Positions 49,611-58,712 are shown, counted from the first letter of the stretch. The stretch is DNA of 64,000 nt from Candidatus Fimadaptatus faecigallinarum (GCA_018714445.1 DVNK01000037.1:1-64000); one strand, 5' to 3'. The notes: generated from the letters alone by a model not told the origin. Program-made: numbers and translations.

Positions 49611-50315
49611 CTAGAGCGCGGCCTTGATGATCGAAGTTATGAAGTTTGATTCCAGGAAGTGCGCGCCGAGCATCGACGCATTTATGTAGTCGCTTATCGC
49701 CTGTACCGGCAGCGCCGTCAGCAGTATCGGCACCAGCGTGAACAGCAGAAATACCAGGAAGTATCCCCGCACAAAGCCCAGCACGCCGCCGGTTATCGCG
49801 TCAAAGTGCTTCAGCGCCGGGAACTTGAACACGTAGTTGAGCAGCGCAACCAGCAGGTTCAGCGCCAGAAAGCACACTATGAACACGCCCAGGAAGCATA
49901 CCACGTTTAAGACCACTGTGACTATAGTCTGATTTACGTAATCGCCTATCGTGGTAAGGTCTATGCCGGCGAACGCCTGCGTGGCCACGTTCTGGCGCAG
50001 CAGCGCGTCAAACGGCGCGGGCAGCGATATGGAATCTATCGCGCTTTGTATGAGCGAATCGCTGGCCTGGGCGACCTGCGTGCGCGCCACGCCCGTGCCC
50101 AGCTTGGACGCCGCGTCGGTGTAATAGTACAGCGTGTCCAGTATGCCGTCGTTACTCAGCAGCGCGCTGGTTATCGAGGGGTATATCGTGTACGACGCCA
50201 CCCACGATATGAAAAAATTGGCGGTGGACATAAGCGACGATATGAAGCCCCGGTACATGCCCGATATCACCGTTATCGCGATTATGCCTATTATCACAAT
50301 GTCTACAACGTTCAT
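49611..50315 (-). CDS. CvpA family membrane protein
   Basis: 234 residues with hydrophobic segments at about 2-20, 27-50, 128-160 and 178-207. The N-terminal MNVVDIVIIGIIAITVISGMYRGFISS and the G-x-x-R-G-Y at GVLGFVRGYFLVF are family hallmarks. CvpA was named for colicin V production and is linked to envelope homeostasis. A GAGGAGG site precedes the ATG by 5 nt. It lies 14 bp after the DUF5711-like gene in the same orientation, so they form an operon. Confidence 0.88.
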   Translation of the reverse strand: MNVVDIVIIGIIAITVISGMYRGFISSLMSTANFFISWVASYTIYPSITSALLSNDGILDTLYYYTDAASKLGTGVARTQVAQASDSLIQSAIDSISLPAPFDALLRQNVATQAFAGIDLTTIGDYVNQTIVTVVLNVVCFLGVFIVCFLALNLLVALLNYVFKFPALKHFDAITGGVLGFVRGYFLVFLLFTLVPILLTALPVQAISDYINASMLGAHFLESNFITSIIKAAL

Positions 50316-50329
50316 AAGTCCTCCTCAGG

Positions 50330-51412
50330 TCAGGGCAGATTGATGAGGTACACGCGCTGTTCGGACACGACGACCGCCATGTCGTCAGTGAACGCGACGA
50401 CCTGATCCACATGTATCGGCAGTTCGTATGCGAGCGTGTTCTTCTCTCCGTAGACGTTTTTGAACACGTATTGGTTGCTTAGCGCATAGGCGGCGTCGGC
50501 GCCGGCGTGTATGCTCATGCACGGCAGCTGGAAGTGGACGGTGTAGTCGTCAGAGCCGGTTATGACGCGCATGTTCTTTATGCTTATCGAGTCGTTAAGC
50601 TCGCGCATCGGCGCAAACACGTACGCCTGGCGGCTCGAACTTACATACGCATCCATGAAATACCAGCCGTATATCAGCCGGGATGAACCGGAGACCTCCT
50701 TGCCGGTATACGAATACCGGCTCAGCGTATCCGTGCCTATCAGCACCAGTTCGTTGTTGTCCAGCACTACCTTATATATGACCTGAGTCGAATCGGGTAT
50801 GGAGCCGGTCTGGAAGCGCGCGGGCTGGTATGTGTCGACCTGAGTAAGCGGCGTGGTGCCTTCGGTATTGAGCGTCATGACCCACATCATGGCGTTGTCC
50901 GAGAAGAACCCGTAATCCAGCAGCGTCAGCGACGACATGTCCAGCGTGTCTATGACCTTGCCGTTGTGCTCTATCACCTGCAGCACGTTCTGGCCATTTG
51001 ACACGGTCTCAACGGCGGCGTAGTTGGAGCACAGCGCGCATGAGCTTATCTCGGTATTCAGCGCGCCCGAGTACAGCATCGAGCCGTCCTTTGCGATCAG
51101 AAACAGCTGCGTGCCCTGCCACGCGGCGACGCCCGACTCATATACCCGGTAGTCGGCGCCGGGACCCAGCACCTGCTGCCAGTTGAGCTCGCCGTTTTCG
51201 CCATAACAGTACAGCACGTCGTCGACGTAGAAATATATGTACTTGTCATCGGTCTGAAGGTTGTCAATCGAGCTGCAATTTAGCGGCACGGGTTGATCGT
51301 CCTGGCGATTGACGGTGTGCGCCAGTGCGTACGCCGCGGCCACTACGCCCAACGACAGCACCAGCACCAACGCAAAAACGAAAATCCGCGTCGAGCGATT
51401 GTAAGAATCCAT
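50330..51412 (-). CDS. Membrane-anchored beta-propeller-like protein (DUF5711 type)
   Basis: 360 residues from ATG 51412 (GGAGG 10 nt upstream). A single N-terminal membrane anchor (about residues 10-30) is followed by repeated four-strand-like blocks (DDKYIYFYVDDVLYCYGENGELNWQ, GTQLFLIAKDGSMLYSG, GQNVLQVIEHNGKVIDTL, NNELVLIGTDTLSRYSYTGKEV) as in PQQ-like propellers. The architecture and pairing with cvpA match the DUF5711 family of Clostridia as I remember it. The role is unknown; it probably acts outside the membrane. Confidence 0.7.
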   Translation of the reverse strand: MDSYNRSTRIFVFALVLVLSLGVVAAAYALAHTVNRQDDQPVPLNCSSIDNLQTDDKYIYFYVDDVLYCYGENGELNWQQVLGPGADYRVYESGVAAWQGTQLFLIAKDGSMLYSGALNTEISSCALCSNYAAVETVSNGQNVLQVIEHNGKVIDTLDMSSLTLLDYGFFSDNAMMWVMTLNTEGTTPLTQVDTYQPARFQTGSIPDSTQVIYKVVLDNNELVLIGTDTLSRYSYTGKEVSGSSRLIYGWYFMDAYVSSSRQAYVFAPMRELNDSISIKNMRVITGSDDYTVHFQLPCMSIHAGADAAYALSNQYVFKNVYGEKNTLAYELPIHVDQVVAFTDDMAVVVSEQRVYLINLP

Positions 51413-51613
51413 CTGCCAACATCCTCCGCACGTGCGACATACCCCGCGCGGGGGCAGCCAGGCCCAACGCGCAGCCGTATCGAAATTTGCTAAATGTAAT
51501 AGTTCAATGCGCGCCCCGGCAAATCCTCTTTTCAACCCGACGGTTTGGGGAGGTTTACTGCAATTTAAAATTCGTGGCGATTGGATGGGCAACGGGGCCA
51601 TGCCGCCAGCGAG

Positions 51614-51845
51614 CCGGCCGCTCTAACCATGAGCATAGGCTTGTTGCATCATGAACGCCGCAAAGCACGCCGCCATGCACTCATTCGCTCTAGCCATGAG
51701 CGAGGGCTTGGTGCAGCACGAACGCCGCAAAGCACGCCGCCATGCGCTCATTCCCTCTAGCCATGAGCGCGGGCTTAGTGCAGCACTAACGCCGCAAAGC
51801 ACGCCGCCATGCGCTCATTCCCTCTAGCCATGGGCACAGACTTGG
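51614..51845. repeat. Tandem array, unit about 67 bp
   Basis: Three and a half copies with TCTAGCCATGAGCG, GGCTTAGTGCAGCAC and GCCGCAAAGCACGCCGCCATG. Measured distances between TCTA(G/A)CC starts are 66, 68 and 67 bp. The stretch 51846-52167 has two GC hairpins (51974-51998 and about 52046-52068) but no gene. Confidence 0.85.
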
Positions 51846-52167
51846 GGCAACGGCATTGCGCGCCGCCGAACTCGCGCAAAAGCGGACGCGCGCAGACCGG
51901 CCAGCCTCCTGATGCAGATATGAGACAACAGCACGTTCATGCCGCCAAACCGAGCGCAATGCAGGGCCGAACCGCGCAGACCGCCTTGCCGTCTGCGCAA
52001 TTTGCGACGCAGCGGCGCAGTAAGCAATGCCGTTTGGGCATATTGCCGCGGCGGAGCGCCCGCCGCGGTGCGCCGTCCCGATTCACCAATTGTTAGCGTG
52101 CATCGGCTTGCAAGTACACGCGCAAGGTGATATGCTTTGGAAAAACTTCAGCAAGGTAGGTACACAG

Positions 52168-52864
52168 ATGCGGGATATGCTTGAGGCGGCCGCGCGCGAA
52201 TGCGGCCTTGTGCTGACCGGGGACATGTTGGACGCTCTGACGGAATACTGGCGCTACCTGGTCGAGGTCAACGCGCACATGAACCTGACGGCGGTCACGT
52301 CGGACGAGGAGGCGGTCTGGCGGCATTTCATGGACTCGCTGGCTCCGGTGCGCGCGGGCCTGCTGCCGCCGGGCGCGCGTGCTCGACCTGGGCAGCGGCG
52401 CGGGCTTTCCAGGGCTGCCGCTGTGCGTGGCGCGCCCTGACCTGGATATGACGCTGCTGGACTCGCTTAAAAAGCGCGTCGACTTCCTGAACGAGGCCGC
52501 GCGCCGCATAGGCGCGCACACACACGCCGTGCACGCGCGCGCCGAGGAGGCCGCAAAGGGCGACATGCGCGAATACTATGACGTCGTCACCGCGCGCGCC
52601 GTTGCCCGGCTGAACGTGCTCGTCGAATTGGCGCTGCCGTTTTTGCGCGTGGGCGGCACGCTGATAGCCTACAAGGGCCCCGCCGCCGATGAAGAGCTGA
52701 GCCAGGCCGGAGAGGCGCTGCGCCGGTTGGGCGGCGGCGAGGCGCGCGTGCTGCCTGCGGGCGTGCCCGGCCGTGATTCGCGGCTGATCGTCGTGCGCAA
52801 GCTGCGCCCGACGCCCCGCACGTTCCCGCGCAAGCCCGGCGAAGCCACGCGCAAGCCGCTCTGA
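52168..52864 (+). pseudogene. rsmG: 16S rRNA (guanine527-N7)-methyltransferase RsmG, frameshifted
   Basis: Frame 1 starts at ATG 52168 (AAGGTAGG 7 nt upstream; an alternative start is 52132) and reads ...GDMLDALTEYWRYLVEVNAHMNLTAVTSDEEAVWRHFMDSLAPVRAGLLPPGAR. Frame 2 continues VLDLGSGAGFPGLPLCVARPDLDMTLLDSLKKRVDFL to the stop at 52864. The break is in the GCGCGC run at 52373-52380: a two-base loss (or one-base gain) separates them. The joined protein has every RsmG motif (SAM-binding DLGSGAGFPG) and normal length (about 230 residues). It methylates G527 of 16S rRNA; loss gives low-level streptomycin resistance in other bacteria. Either a real lesion or an assembly error. Confidence 0.88.
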
Positions 52865-52884
52865 CGCATGCCCACTTGCGCGCA

Positions 52885-53112
52885 ATTGCGCCGGATTGTG
52901 CACCGGACTGTGCGCCGATTGTGCGCTTGATTGTACGCCAGACCGTGCGCCGATTGTGCGCCAAACCGTGCACCGATTGTGCGCCGGACTGTGAGCCGAT
53001 TGTGCGCTGGACTGTGCGTCAGACCGTGCACCGATTGTACACCGGATCGTGCGCCGATTGTGCACCGGATCGTGCGCCGATTGTGCGCTGGACCGTGCGC
53101 GATTGTGCGCTG
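52885..53112. repeat. Short-period tandem array (11-12 bp, paired as 23 bp)
   Basis: About ten 23-bp units made of CGTGCGCCGATT and GTGC(A/G)C(C/T)GGA(T/C)-type halves. Strongly G+T-rich on the plus strand. It lies between rsmG and the bidirectional terminator. Confidence 0.85.
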
Positions 53113-53129
53113 GCTGGCGTTGCGCCATA

Positions 53130-53168
53130 AAAACTGCGCTCCCGTCATGCCGCCCGGAGCGCAGTTTT
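53130..53168. terminator. Bidirectional intrinsic terminator between rsmG and the ECF gene
   Basis: AAAACTGCGCTCC / GGAGCGCAGTTTT, 13-bp perfect stem, with T/A runs at both ends. Confidence 0.9.
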
Positions 53169-53260
53169 GTACTTTGAAGTTATATCGCGTGGGGTCTGCG
53201 CCGCCGCGCCCGCGCATGGCATTGACTGCCGCGCGTCATCGTCGGCCGCATGGGCGCTGG

Positions 53261-53803
53261 TCAGGCGCTTTTATGCGCGGCGCTCACCGTTATCACATGC
53301 GCGCGCTCCAACGCCGCTACAAGCAGCGGTATCGCCACCAGCTGTATCACTATGCCCGGCAGCGCCGTCACAAACGACGCTGCAATCCACGCCTGAAGCG
53401 TGTATTCACCCGCGCGGAATATCAGCGCATTGACCGCGCCCGACACCAGTCGGCCCGCCAGCATGGCTCCGATAAGCGCCGCATACACGCCCGCCGCGCG
53501 CGGCAGCCGGCTCAGCCCCGCCGCCAGCAGTCCGCCCACCAGTCCATACGTCGCCAGTTCGCACATCATGCCCGGCAGCATGGACGACGGCGGCATGCCC
53601 GTCAGCACGCTAGACAGGAACGGAGTCAGCGCGCCGCATACCAGGCCGTATACCGGCCCGCATATCAGCCCGCACAACAGCACCGGAATATGCATCGGCA
53701 AAAATACCTGGCCCGCGTTGGGCACCGCGTGGAACGCCAGCGGCAACACCAGGCCCAGCGCCACGCACAGCGCGCTCATGACCAGTCTGCGAGTATTGTT
53801 CAT
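53261..53803 (-). CDS. ECF transporter S component (substrate-specific membrane subunit)
   Basis: 180 residues from ATG 53803 (GGGGG 7 nt upstream). Six hydrophobic segments; the N-terminal helix start NNTRRLVMSALCVALGLVLP, then GQVFLPMHIPVLLCGLICGPVYGLVCGALTPFLSSVLTGMPPSS, a family block of S components for vitamin-like substrates. The EcfA/EcfT energy module is not adjacent, as usual for group II ECF systems. The substrate cannot be assigned. Its message starts with a long structured leader (53804-53925) with a terminator, so expression is probably ligand-controlled. Confidence 0.85.
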   Translation of the reverse strand: MNNTRRLVMSALCVALGLVLPLAFHAVPNAGQVFLPMHIPVLLCGLICGPVYGLVCGALTPFLSSVLTGMPPSSMLPGMMCELATYGLVGGLLAAGLSRLPRAAGVYAALIGAMLAGRLVSGAVNALIFRAGEYTLQAWIAASFVTALPGIVIQLVAIPLLVAALERAHVITVSAAHKSA

Positions 53804-53820
53804 ATACATTCCCCCAATAC

Positions 53821-53869
53821 AAAAATAAAGCCACAAAGACTCCTCGCAATCGAGCAGCCTTCATGGCTT
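53821..53869 (-). terminator. Leader terminator/attenuator of the ECF gene
   Basis: On the minus strand AAGCCA...TGGCTT with inner GAAGGCT and CTCG/CGAG pairs, loop ATTG, then TATTTTTG. It ends about 18 nt before the start codon region, inside the 5' leader, so it must be overridden for expression. Confidence 0.7.
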
Positions 53870-53921
53870 GTAATCCGCATATCGAGCGAACCGCTCGTCG
53901 GCTTCATGCCGACTTTTACAA
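53868..53921 (-). promoter_or_regulatory. Riboswitch-like leader domain upstream of the ECF gene
   Basis: In RNA order: UUGUAA closes with UUACAA around GUCGGC-AUGAA-GCCGAC and GAGCG-GUU-CGCUC plus an unpaired GAUAUGCGGA, i.e. a three-way junction. The closing strand abuts the terminator's 5' arm, and UGAAGCC of the first hairpin can pair with GGCUUUA of the terminator, giving a possible antiterminator. It does not match TPP, FMN, folate, cobalamin, purine or preQ1 consensus as far as I can judge. Confidence 0.5.
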
Positions 53922-53925
53922 TGGC

Positions 53926-53954
53926 ATTATATTATATTCGCCGCACATTGTCAA
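53926..53954 (-). promoter_or_regulatory. Consensus sigma-A promoter of the ECF leader
   Basis: TTGACA (53949-53954), 17-bp spacer, TATAAT (53926-53931) on the minus strand. Confidence 0.85.
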
Positions 53955-54072
53955 TACGTCGCATTCAAAATTTGCGATGGGTATCGCTGCGGAGCTGCCT
54001 CATGGTACGCGTGCGCCGGCGCATTGCGCTTCACCGGCCGCGGCGTCCCGGCAGTTGCACGCAAACGCCTGA

Positions 54073-54101
54073 TTGCAATCCCCGCCCAAATATGCGATAA
54101 T
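54073..54101 (+). promoter_or_regulatory. Sigma-A promoter of the phosphodiesterase gene
   Basis: TTGCAA (54073-54078), 17-bp spacer, GATAAT (54096-54101). The leader to 54213 contains a CTCCCGGC/GCCGGGAG hairpin flanked by direct repeats of TTGAACC and GGACGCAC. Confidence 0.65.
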
Positions 54102-54213
54102 TGAACCATCGTCCCGCAGGACGCACTGCGCCGTCTCCCGGCATGGCCCAAGCCGGGAGAATTGAACCGCCGCCCCCGCGGGACGCACAGTATTTACAGC
54201 AAGAGGTGATAAA

Positions 54214-55497
54214 ATGAGGCATGTCATAGTTATATCCGAAGACGCGCTGGTGTATGAGGATATGGATACGCTGCGCAAGCTGCCCAATTTCGGCCGCATA
54301 TGGGAGCAGTCCGCGCGCGTCAATCGAGTGCGTTCGGTGTATCCGACGCTGACGTACCCGTGCCATGTGTCGATGATGACCGGCGTGTACCCCGAGCGCC
54401 ACGGCATCGTAAACAACGAACAGCCGGTGCTGTGTCAGACCAACACGCAATGGGAACTGTTCGCACGCGCGATAAAATCGCCCACGCTGTTCGACCTGGC
54501 GCACGCAAAGGGCTTGCGCACCGCATGCGTGTTCTGGCCGGTGTGCGCAGGCAACAAGTCGATAGACTATCTGCTGGCAGAATACTGGCCTCAATACGGC
54601 GAGAGCGTCCGCCAGAGCTACATTGACGCCGGCGCTCAGCCCGAGGTCATGCGCATAGTCGACCGCTACATGCCCATGAACGTACCCCGCCTCCACCCCG
54701 AGGCCGATGCGTTCATAAACGCCTGCGCCGCCGACATGATACGCGAGTTCAAACCCAACCTGATGCTGATACACCCCGCCAACATCGACGACTATCGCCA
54801 CAAGACCGGACTGTTCTCCGACAAAGTCACGCATGGCCTGCATGAGATAGACATCTGGCTGGGCGAACTTATCCGCGCCTGCCGCGACGCCGGCATATAC
54901 GACGACACTGACTTCTTCATCGTCAGCGATCACGGTCAGCTGGGCATAGTGCGCACCGCCTCGCCCAACGTGATGTTCGCGCGCCACGGTCTCATAGACG
55001 TCGGCCCCGACGGGCAGATAACCGATTACCGGGCATTTTGCAAGTCGGCGGCGCTGTCGGCCCAGATCTACCTGCGCGATCCCGACGACCGCGCCACTTA
55101 CGACAAGGTGTACGCACTGCTCAACGACATGTGCCGCGACGGCGTCTGGGGCATAGGCCGCGTCTACACTGCCGAGGAGGCGCAGCGTGAAGAGCACCTT
55201 GCCGGCGGTTTCTCGTTCGTAATAGAAACCGACGGCTACACGTCGTTCACCAGCGACTGGCGCGAACCGTATGTCCATCCGCTCGATATCAGCGACTACC
55301 GGTTCGGTCGGGCGACCCATGGCCACCTGCCCGATAAGGGCCCCCAACCCACGCTGCTGGCGTTCGGCCCCGACATACGCTCCGGCGCCGTAGTCGAGCG
55401 CGCAGCGCTGGTCGACGAACCGGCCACGATAGCGCGCGTGCTCGGACTCGAGTTCGGCGACATCGACGGCAAAGTCATAGAGGGCATACTGCGCTGA
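54214..55497 (+). CDS. Alkaline phosphatase superfamily phosphodiesterase (type I PDE/nucleotide pyrophosphatase)
   Basis: 427 residues. Metal-site features fit the AP/NPP superfamily: the first Asp region (VISEDAL), the nucleophile Thr region RSVYPTLTYPCHVSMMTGVYPERHGI, LIHPANIDDYRHKTG, then FIVSDHGQLG (Asp-His metal ligands) and THGHLPDKGPQPTLLAFGP (last His). No signal peptide, so it is cytosolic. Substrates in the family are nucleotide pyrophosphates, phosphodiesters or phosphonates; the one here is not known. An AGAGGTG site precedes ATG by 5 nt. It is monocistronic and followed by a 68-bp array. Confidence 0.88.
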   Translation: MRHVIVISEDALVYEDMDTLRKLPNFGRIWEQSARVNRVRSVYPTLTYPCHVSMMTGVYPERHGIVNNEQPVLCQTNTQWELFARAIKSPTLFDLAHAKGLRTACVFWPVCAGNKSIDYLLAEYWPQYGESVRQSYIDAGAQPEVMRIVDRYMPMNVPRLHPEADAFINACAADMIREFKPNLMLIHPANIDDYRHKTGLFSDKVTHGLHEIDIWLGELIRACRDAGIYDDTDFFIVSDHGQLGIVRTASPNVMFARHGLIDVGPDGQITDYRAFCKSAALSAQIYLRDPDDRATYDKVYALLNDMCRDGVWGIGRVYTAEEAQREEHLAGGFSFVIETDGYTSFTSDWREPYVHPLDISDYRFGRATHGHLPDKGPQPTLLAFGPDIRSGAVVERAALVDEPATIARVLGLEFGDIDGKVIEGILR

Positions 55498-55499
55498 AA

Positions 55500-56058
55500 T
55501 CCTTCGCCGCGCCAGCGGCCAGCGCCATACAATGCCGGGCCGCATTTGCCGGCATGACCGGCCGCGTAAAGCCGCCGCGCCGACGGCCAACACCATACAA
55601 TGCCGAGCTGCGTTTGCCGGCTTTCTCGGCCGCGTAAGGCCGCCGCGCCGACGGCCAATACCATACAATGCCGAGCTGCATTTGCCGGTATGCACGGCCG
55701 TGCAAAGCCGACGCACCGACGGCCAACGCCATACAGTGCCAAGCTGCGTTTGCCGGTATGTACGGCCGTGTAAAGCCGCCGCACCGACGGCCAACGCCAT
55801 ACAGTGCCAAGCCGCGTTTGCCGGTATGTACGGCCGTGTAAAGCCGCCGCACCGACGGTCAACGCCATACAATGCCAAGCCGCGTTTGCCGACATACTCA
55901 CCGTGTAAAGCCGCCGCGCCAACGGCCAACGCCATACAATGCCGGGCAGCGTTTGCCGACATACCCACCATGTAAGGCCGTCGCGCCAACGGCCAACACC
56001 ATATCATGCCGAGCCGCGTTTGCCGGCATGACCGGCCGCGTAAAGCCGCCGCGCCCAC
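55500..56058. repeat. Tandem array, unit 68 bp
   Basis: Eight copies with GTAAAGCCGCCGC, GACGGCCAACGCCATACA and GCCGCGTTTGCCGG; adjacent CCGTG starts at 55766 and 55834 are exactly 68 bp apart. The unit is not a multiple of three; the long minus-strand open frames through it are artefacts. Confidence 0.9.
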
Positions 56059-56068
56059 ACCGGCCGGC

Positions 56069-56093
56069 AGTCATGTGGCTGAACCACATGACT
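56069..56093. other. Perfect 10-bp palindrome upstream of the collagen-like gene
   Basis: AGTCATGTGG-CTGAA-CCACATGACT, followed by a CCGG/CCGG hairpin and ...GGCTTTATC. It may end read-through from upstream or be an operator; 56094-56276 has a CATA-N4-TA stretch near 56212 but no clear promoter. Confidence 0.5.
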
Positions 56094-56276
56094 CCGCAAT
56101 CCGGAAAACCGGCTTTATCAGATCGTCAAAGCAAACCCGGGCCCGACCCGTTGCCGTCCGGTCGAGTCCGTCGTAAATTGTCCGCGCATATCGCGCATGG
56201 TCCGGTCATATTGATAGTCAAGCGACAACGCGTCCCCCTAACGCGTGCCGCAAACGTCGAAAGAAAGTGATGAGCC

Positions 56277-57755
56277 ATGCCGGTATTAAACTGCCGCTGC
56301 GGTCAATGCGGCGATACAATGTGTTCCCGATGCCCCATGCGCGGCATGTGCGTATGGTTCACTGGCCCGACCGGAGCCACGGGCATGACAGGTCCCGCGG
56401 GTCCCACTGGCCCAATTGGTCCAACCGGCCCAACTGGTCCTACCGGCCCTACCGGGCCCACCGGAGTAACCGGCCCCACCGGAGTAACCGGCCCCGCCGG
56501 TCTGAGCACAATGACCGGCCCTACCGGCAGCACCGGAACTACCGGCCCTACCGGGCCTACTGGGCCTACTGGCCCCACTGGTCCCACCGGCCCAACTGGC
56601 CCTGCCGGACCCGCCGGAGTAACCGGCCCCGCCGGTCTGAGCACAATGACCGGCCCCACCGGCAGCACCGGTGCAACCGGCCCTGCCGGCCCAACTGGTC
56701 CCACCGGTCCCACCGGACCCACTGGTGCGACCGGGCCTGCCGGTCCGGCAGGCGCAGACGGCCTGAACGGAGTCGATGGTCAGGATGGCGCCGACGGAAC
56801 GGATGGCAAGGATGGCGCGGATGGCCTGAACGGAGCCGATGGCAGGGACGGCGCAACCGGCCCCACAGGTCCTACCGGGCCTACTGGTGCCACCGGGCCT
56901 ACCGGACCCACAGGCTCGATTGGTCCCACCGGGCCCACCGGAGCTACCGGCGCGACCGGGCCGACTGGCCCCACCGGTCCGGCAGGTGCAGACGGCCTGA
57001 ATGGCGCAGACGGCAGGGACGGCGCCGATGGGTCAAATGGCAGAGATGGCGCGGATGGTCTGGATGGCGCAGACGGAGTTGACGGCGCAACCGGGCCGAC
57101 TGGGCCCACCGGCCCCACCGGACCAACCGGCCCGACAGGAGCCACCGGCCCTACTGGTCCAGCCGGTGCGGATGGATTGAACGGAGCCGACGGTGCAGCT
57201 GGAGCCATCGGGCCTACCGGACCCACCGGAGCCACGGGCGCAACTGGACCTACCGGGCCCATCGGAGTCACGGGTGCAACCGGATCTACCGGGCCCACCG
57301 GAGTCACGGGCGCAACCGGGCCTACCGGACCCACCGGCCCCACCGGTGCCCTGCCTGAGGAGTCCTTTGCGTCATTTGCCAATCTGCAGGCGATCTGGAA
57401 CCCGAACAGCCTTATAGACATGTTTCCGGATACTACCGATCCGACCGGCAACATAACGCAACTCGACACCTCTCGCATATCGCTTGAACCGGGCTACTAC
57501 CTGATAGCATACAGCGTATCGGCAATATACCGCACCGCAAGCTATATGCAGATAACGCCGTACTACAATGGCGGGCCACACCTGGAGGCCAGCGTATATT
57601 TTGCCACCAGCATAAACGGCTCGTCGGCATGCGGCTCAGCGCACATGATTATATATGTGCCCTCCCAGACGACGCTGAGCCTGTACTACACCAGCCCCGC
57701 ACAGGCCACTGATGGCACCGTCAACATGACCATAGTAAAACTCAACCGTCAATAG
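56277..57755 (+). CDS. Collagen-like repeat protein, BclA-type spore surface filament protein
   Basis: 492 residues. A Cys-rich head of about 25 residues ([14 protein letters not shown], then CPMRGMC) is followed by roughly 110 Gly-X-Y triplets to about residue 360. Two block types alternate: neutral GPTGPTG and acidic [18 protein letters not shown]-terminal domain of about 130 residues ([21 protein letters not shown]...TMTIVKL-type strands) is consistent with the trimerising C1q/TNF-like head of BclA. Thr-rich triplets are likely glycosylation sites. The exosporium leader motif of Bacillus BclA is absent; the Cys head may anchor the protein through disulfides. Only a weak ribosome site precedes ATG 56277. 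Its own terminator follows. Confidence 0.9.
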   Translation: MPVLNCRCGQCGDTMCSRCPMRGMCVWFTGPTGATGMTGPAGPTGPIGPTGPTGPTGPTGPTGVTGPTGVTGPAGLSTMTGPTGSTGTTGPTGPTGPTGPTGPTGPTGPAGPAGVTGPAGLSTMTGPTGSTGATGPAGPTGPTGPTGPTGATGPAGPAGADGLNGVDGQDGADGTDGKDGADGLNGADGRDGATGPTGPTGPTGATGPTGPTGSIGPTGPTGATGATGPTGPTGPAGADGLNGADGRDGADGSNGRDGADGLDGADGVDGATGPTGPTGPTGPTGPTGATGPTGPAGADGLNGADGAAGAIGPTGPTGATGATGPTGPIGVTGATGSTGPTGVTGATGPTGPTGPTGALPEESFASFANLQAIWNPNSLIDMFPDTTDPTGNITQLDTSRISLEPGYYLIAYSVSAIYRTASYMQITPYYNGGPHLEASVYFATSINGSSACGSAHMIIYVPSQTTLSLYYTSPAQATDGTVNMTIVKLNRQ

Positions 57756-57793
57756 CGGCGACAGGCATATCCGTTCGTCGGCCGCTCTACCGG

Positions 57794-57846
57794 CCCCGGC
57801 GCTTTGAGCGGACATCATGTCCCGTTCAAGCGCCGGGGCTGGTTTT
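57794..57846 (+). terminator. Intrinsic terminator of the collagen-like gene
   Basis: CCCCGGCGCTT / AAGCGCCGGGG outer stem plus inner GAGCGGGAC-like pairs, followed by CTGGTTTTATG. Confidence 0.85.
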
Positions 57847-57976
57847 ATGCAGTATTATTCGATGTGGCGGCATACATTGCGCAGTTGCCCGACTGCCAAC
57901 GCCGGCGGCAATCCGCTCACGCCTACGCATATCCACAAGCAGCGATCTGTTGGACACAGTCATGACTTTGAGGATG

Positions 57977-58612
57977 CGCACCGCGTCCCCGCGATTGCGG
58001 CGACGCCACCATGCGCGCACGCCTTTAGAAGCGGCTTGCATTGCGCCTGAGCGCATCAGCGGCAACGGTTCAGCCGGCGCACCCTTGTTCATTCTGCGGC
58101 GGCAGGCTGTGCCAGCCGCATATTACTGTGCGTACAGCTTCCCCGAGGTTGCGGCTACACCAACATGCGCGCACGCCTTTAGAAGCGGCTTGCTTTGCGC
58201 CCGAACGCATCGGCGGCAACGGTTCAGCCGGCGCGCCCATGTTCATTCTGCGGCGGCAGGCTGTACCAGCCGCATTTGACTGCGCGTACGTCTTCCCCGA
58301 GGTTGCGGCTACACCAACATGTGCGCACACCTTTAGAAGCGGCTTGCATTGCGCCCGAGCGCATCGGAGGCAATAGTTCAGCCAGCACGCCAATATTCAT
58401 TCTGCGGCGGCAGGCTGTGCCAGCCGCATTTTACTGCGCGTACGGCTTCCCCGAGGTTGCGGATATGCCACCATGCGCGCTCGCCTTTAGAAGCGGCTTG
58501 CATTGCACCCGAGCGCATCAGCGGCAACGGTTCAGCCGGCGCACCCTTGTTCATTCTGAGGCGGCAGACCGCGCCAGCCACATATTACTGCGCGCACAGC
58601 TTCCCCATCGCA
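57977..58612. repeat. Tandem array, unit exactly 154 bp
   Basis: Four copies beginning CATG(C/T)GCGC at 58010, 58164, 58318 and 58472, each exactly 154 bp apart, plus a partial first copy. Landmarks are CGCCTTTAGAAGCGGCTTGC, GGCAACGGTTCAGCCGGCGC, TTCATTCTG and GCGGCAGGCTGTGCCAGCCGC, the last a potential hairpin in each unit. The copies differ by few substitutions and no indels. The region 57847-57976 shows no gene. Confidence 0.92.
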
Positions 58613-58640
58613 TGCGCCGGCCGCATGGCGCATGTCGTGC

Positions 58641-58669
58641 TTGTCAAAACCGCTGTCATGTATTATAAT
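58641..58669 (+). promoter_or_regulatory. Sigma-A promoter of the Ntn-hydrolase gene
   Basis: TTGTCA (58641-58646), 17-bp spacer, TATAAT (58664-58669), 43 bp before the start codon. Confidence 0.75.
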
Positions 58670-58712
58670 AATTTTGTCGATGTGAAAATAAACGCCGGAA
58701 GAGGTGTTGCAT

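Noticed and set aside
55296-56058. Minus-strand repeat frames through the 68-bp array and into the phosphodiesterase gene
   Set aside because: Unit length breaks frame, and part of the frame is antisense to a real gene.
56303-57478. Minus-strand Pro-Val-Gly-rich frames opposite the collagen-like gene
   Set aside because: Exact antisense image of Gly-X-Thr repeats; the plus strand has the head and C-terminal domains of a real protein.
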